This document shows positions 15,295-18,959 of a stretch of 18,959 nucleotides of DNA, one piece after another. Both the position numbers and the translations under genes were made by a program. The stretch comes from DAOTEJ01 sp035454085. GTDB taxonomy: Bacteria > Pseudomonadota > Gammaproteobacteria > Burkholderiales > Burkholderiaceae_F. The DNA lies in assembly GCA_035454085.1 (NCBI GenBank), contig DAOTEJ010000051.1:1-18959 (forward strand). The letters are read 5' to 3'. Positions within the stretch are counted from its first letter, which is position 1; each line of letters starts with the position of its first letter. The notes below the pieces were generated by a model. The model was not told where the DNA came from and did no database searches. It was given only the letters and a program-made list of their open reading frames with translations.

Positions 15295-16659
15295 CTAAGC
15301 CCCCGTGCCCGGCGCCGTCGCCCGGGTCTCGGCGGCCTCGCGGCGCAGCATGCGCAGGCGCAGGGTGTCGTACACCGGCAGGCCGCGCAGCAGCGTGGCG
15401 GCCAGCATGGCCGTGCCCGCAGCCGCGAGCATCGGCATGACTTGCGTGGTGGTGGCCGTCATCTCGACGATCAGCACGATGCCGGTGAACGGCGCGCGCA
15501 CCACGGCGGTGAAGAAGGTCGACATGCCGATGATCGCGAAAGCCACCGGGTCGAGCGCGATGCCGAACACCGCATTGCACGTCCCCGCGAACAGCGCGCC
15601 CGCAGCCGCGCCCACCAGCAGCAAGGGCGCGAACAGCCCACCGGGCGTGCCCGCCGCATAGCTCAGTGGCCCGAGAAACCAGCGCACGGCGAGGATGACG
15701 AGCAGCGAGCCCAGCGGCATGCGGCCGTCGAGCACCGACTGGTTCAACTCGTCGCCGCCGCCCACGAGCAGCGGTTCGAACCACAGCAGCAGGCCCACCA
15801 GCGCGCCGATGGCCGCGGCCTTGAGTTCGGCTGGCACGCGCGGCCAGGCGTCCGCCAGGTCGAGCAGGCGCACCACGAAACGGTTGTAGCCCACGCCCAG
15901 CGCGCCCAGCAGGGCGCCGAGCGCCAGCACCGGCAGCACCGATTCGATGCCCAGGATCGGCGGCGGCTCGAGCAGGAAGTCCGGCTCGGCGCCGAGCATC
16001 AGCAGCGCCACGCCCGAGGCCGCCGAACACGCGAGCAGGCTGGCCACCGCCAGGCGCAGCGTGAAGGCGCGCCGTACCTCCTCGAAGGTGAAGAGCGCGC
16101 CTCCCATGGGCGCACTGAACGCCACCCCCAGGCCGGCCCCGGCGACGGCGGCGCTGAGGTCGCGCACGTCCTGCTCGATGAGCCGCGCCCAGCGAGCGAA
16201 CGCGCTGCCGATTACCGCGCCCATCTGCACCGTCGGCCCCTCGCGCCCCAAGGCCAGGCCCGAACCCAGGGCCAGCGCCCCGCCGACGAACTTAACGGGC
16301 ACCACTCGCAGCGTCGCGGGCGGCTCCTCGCCGCGCATCACCGCCTCGACGCGCTGCACGCCACTGCCCGCGGCCTCGGGCGCGAGGCGCACCAGGGCCC
16401 GGGCCGCCGCGGCGCACAGCGCCACGGCCAGCACCGGGACCACGAAGCCCCAGTCGCCGAACCGCTCTGACCAGCTCACGAGATCGGCACGCATTTCGGC
16501 CGCCGTCAGCAGCACGAGCCGGAAGGCGCCGCCCACCAGGCCGATGGCGCCGCCCGCCACCACGGCCACCAGCGCGAGCCGCACCAGGCCGCGCCGGCTC
16601 CGCTCGAGCTCGTCGACTTCCTGCTGCGCCTGCGCTTCGACCTGCTCGCGTTCGATCAT
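15295..16659 (-). CDS. ClC-family chloride channel/antiporter
   Basis: A 454-residue multi-pass membrane protein of the ClC family. Selectivity-filter motifs are present: GSGVQ (98-102), GREGPTVQ (138-145) with gating glutamate Glu140, GGLFAPLLLVGA in the third filter segment, and a tyrosine in the C-terminal LPVYDTL. The intracellular proton glutamate of exchangers is also present (FTFEEVRRAF, Glu194), so it is more likely a 2Cl-/H+ antiporter than a passive channel. There is no CBS domain. The frame is open 111 bases further upstream to 16770, but that extension is Arg/Gly-rich and non-hydrophobic. The ATG at 16659 has AAGGG upstream and is preferred. Bacterial members of this family can support acid resistance; that role here is inferred. 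Confidence 0.93.
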   Translation of the reverse strand: MIEREQVEAQAQQEVDELERSRRGLVRLALVAVVAGGAIGLVGGAFRLVLLTAAEMRADLVSWSERFGDWGFVVPVLAVALCAAAARALVRLAPEAAGSGVQRVEAVMRGEEPPATLRVVPVKFVGGALALGSGLALGREGPTVQMGAVIGSAFARWARLIEQDVRDLSAAVAGAGLGVAFSAPMGGALFTFEEVRRAFTLRLAVASLLACSAASGVALLMLGAEPDFLLEPPPILGIESVLPVLALGALLGALGVGYNRFVVRLLDLADAWPRVPAELKAAAIGALVGLLLWFEPLLVGGGDELNQSVLDGRMPLGSLLVILAVRWFLGPLSYAAGTPGGLFAPLLLVGAAAGALFAGTCNAVFGIALDPVAFAIIGMSTFFTAVVRAPFTGIVLIVEMTATTTQVMPMLAAAGTAMLAATLLRGLPVYDTLRLRMLRREAAETRATAPGTGA

Positions 16660-16754
16660 CCAGGGCCCTTGCGACGGAGCGCGCTGGCCGCACTGGCCGC
16701 GGCACTGCCCCGCGGCGCGACGATAGCGCCCGCACCGGGCCGATTGGGGTCGTC

Positions 16755-16784
16755 GTGGCGCGCAGCCCACGCGGCGTGCGCCAC
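16755..16784 (-). terminator. Possible stem-loop after the phosphodiesterase gene
   Basis: GTGGCGC (16755-16761) and GCGCCAC (16778-16784) are a perfect 7-base inverted repeat with a 16-base GC-rich loop, lying 15 bases past the stop on the minus strand. No T run follows. It sits in a 139-base gap before the ClC gene that otherwise shows only a weak promoter candidate. Confidence 0.25.
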
Positions 16785-16798
16785 CACGGGTCGCCCCA

Positions 16799-17965
16799 TC
16801 AGTTCAGGATCAGGGGCACGCGCCGTTCGGCGCTGCTGCAGCCGCCGTGCACGCCGATCTCGGTCCAGGGCGGCTCGGCGGGCAGGCGATCGACCAGCAC
16901 CGCGTGGCCGGTAGGCACGAGCACATAGTCGCCGAGCCGGGCGCGCAGGCGCGGGTGCGGCTTGCCGGGACCGAACCAGCCGCGCTCGACGAGCGCGCCC
17001 GCGGGCACGCAGGCGAAGTGCGCGCCGAGCAACTCGGCCGCAGCTTCCTCGAAGTCGCGTTCGCAGCCCGGGCGAAGGTGCATCAGAGGCACGCGCGGCC
17101 CGCCGCACAGCGGCCGCGCCAGGCAGGAGGCCACGCGCGGGTAGTCCTCGAGGCGGAGCCGTTCGGCGGACGGAGGATCGATGAAGCCGTGATCCGCGGT
17201 GACCAACAAGCTCGCGCCGCGCGCGTGCAGGGCCTCGGCCAGGCGCGCGAACACAGCGTCGAGGCGCCGCGCCATGCGCTCGGCCTCGGCGCTCGCCACC
17301 CCCTTGGCATGGCAGGTCTGGTCGAAGCGGTCCTCGTAGACATAGACCAGGCCGCCGCGTCCCGCGCCGTCCACCGCCTCGAGCACCCGCGCCACCAGTT
17401 CCTCGTCGCCCGTGTAGCCCAGGGCCAGGGCACCCTGGTGCGCGCGCCGGCTGTAGGTCGACGCGGCCAGGCGCGCGGGCTGCACCGTCACCACCGGGCG
17501 CGCCGCACCGGCAAAGGCCGAGCGCCAGTCGTAGACCCGGCCCGCGTCGTCCAGGCGCGGCGCACTCGAGGCCGGATCGCGCGGGTCCAGCGGCAGGGCG
17601 CGGTAGATCTCGCCGAGTTCCTCGAAGTGCAGGAACCATTCGGGCACGCCGTGCTCGGCGACCGACAGGCCCGTGGTGAGCGTGGTCAGCGTGGGCGCGG
17701 TGCTCGAGGGAAAGAGCGCCTCGGCCTCGCCCGCCATCTGCCCGGCCAGGGCACCGTGCGGCACGAGCGATTGCAGAGGCTCCACGCCCAGCCCGTCGAT
17801 CAGCCACACGACCAGGGTGGACGCACTCACGATGCGCTGGTGCACGCGCGCATCGGCCAGGGGCGCGTGGCGCGGCGCGCAACCCAGCGTCATCCCGATC
17901 GAGGCCGCGAGGTTGAGCAGGCTCGCGCCGGCAAAGCGCGGAGCCAGGCGGTCGAGCGGCGTCAT
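16799..17965 (-). CDS. Alkaline phosphatase superfamily phosphodiesterase/pyrophosphatase
   Basis: A 388-residue protein of the type I phosphodiesterase/nucleotide pyrophosphatase branch, two-metal hydrolases that cleave phosphate esters or pyrophosphate. Expected metal ligands are present: Asp57 in VVWLIDGLG, the probable nucleophile Thr89 in LFPSSTAPTLTTLTTG, Asp215 and His219 in RFDQTCHAKG, Asp258-His259 in LLVTADHGFID, and His373 in GVHGGCSSAERRVPLIL. No signal peptide or membrane helix is evident, so it may be cytoplasmic, unlike many family members. Its ATG lies 16 bases after the thiC stop, so it is probably co-transcribed with thiC. The natural substrate is unknown. A thiamine- or nucleotide-related ester is a contextual guess only. 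Confidence 0.88.
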   Translation of the reverse strand: MTPLDRLAPRFAGASLLNLAASIGMTLGCAPRHAPLADARVHQRIVSASTLVVWLIDGLGVEPLQSLVPHGALAGQMAGEAEALFPSSTAPTLTTLTTGLSVAEHGVPEWFLHFEELGEIYRALPLDPRDPASSAPRLDDAGRVYDWRSAFAGAARPVVTVQPARLAASTYSRRAHQGALALGYTGDEELVARVLEAVDGAGRGGLVYVYEDRFDQTCHAKGVASAEAERMARRLDAVFARLAEALHARGASLLVTADHGFIDPPSAERLRLEDYPRVASCLARPLCGGPRVPLMHLRPGCERDFEEAAAELLGAHFACVPAGALVERGWFGPGKPHPRLRARLGDYVLVPTGHAVLVDRLPAEPPWTEIGVHGGCSSAERRVPLILN

Positions 17966-17981
17966 GGCAAGCGCCGTGCGC

Positions 17982-18959
<978 letters not shown>

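Noticed and set aside
13555..16470. A 971-residue open frame on the plus strand
   Set aside because: It is antisense to maeA and the ClC gene, crosses their boundary, and is compositionally a shadow (Arg, His, Gln, Gly) with no recognisable motif.
16660..16770. A 37-residue N-terminal extension of the ClC protein
   Set aside because: It is Arg/Gly/Gln-rich with no family similarity, and a better start with a ribosome binding sequence lies at 16659.

Overview
The window is a dense, uniformly GC-rich (about 70% by eye) stretch of bacterial chromosome. Protein families, codon use and the thiS/thiG/trmB arrangement suggest a betaproteobacterium, most likely Burkholderiales; this is inferred from gene content, not from a marker gene. 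There is no tRNA, rRNA, insertion sequence, phage gene or CRISPR array. No gap between genes exceeds about 160 bases, and almost every base is assigned to a recognisable family.

Layout. (1) 26-2331, plus strand: a tightly coupled operon thiS - OsmC-family peroxidase - thiG - trmB. It joins the sulfur carrier and thiazole synthase of thiamine biosynthesis to a thiol peroxidase-like protein and a tRNA methyltransferase. (2) 2484-4115, plus: a TPR-containing diguanylate cyclase. It meets the convergent undecaprenyl-diphosphatase gene uppP (4119-4952, minus) with only 3 bases between stop codons. (3) 5075-9160, minus: a four-gene operon for a MacAB-type efflux/export pump, in the order adaptor, ATPase, permease, DUF1439-like lipoprotein. 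MacB is split into ATPase and permease, and the adaptor carries an unusual Spy/CpxP-like helical insertion. A putative -10 and a tandem CCTGTAA box lie upstream. (4) 9319-9834, minus: a lipoprotein Cu/Zn superoxide dismutase. (5) 9962-13500, plus: a large FAD and Fe-S D-lactate/2-hydroxyacid dehydrogenase, translationally coupled to a YecA/UPF0149 protein with a SEC-C metal-binding tail. (6) 13588-18959, minus: NAD-type malic enzyme, a ClC chloride/proton antiporter, an alkaline-phosphatase-superfamily phosphodiesterase, and the 3' half of thiC, which runs off the right edge.

How they fit. Thiamine genes bracket the window (thiS/thiG left, thiC right), about 16 kb apart, with no thiE, thiD or thiO seen between them. 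The middle holds envelope functions (UppP, MacAB-like pump, two lipoproteins, SodC) and central carbon/redox enzymes (hydroxyacid dehydrogenase, malic enzyme).

Most of this is ordinary core chromosome. The features that most deserve a second look are the Spy-like domain inside the MacA adaptor, the CpxR-like tandem box upstream of that operon, the OsmC gene inside the thiS-thiG pair, and the phosphodiesterase directly downstream of thiC. I saw no clear evidence of a wholly new system.
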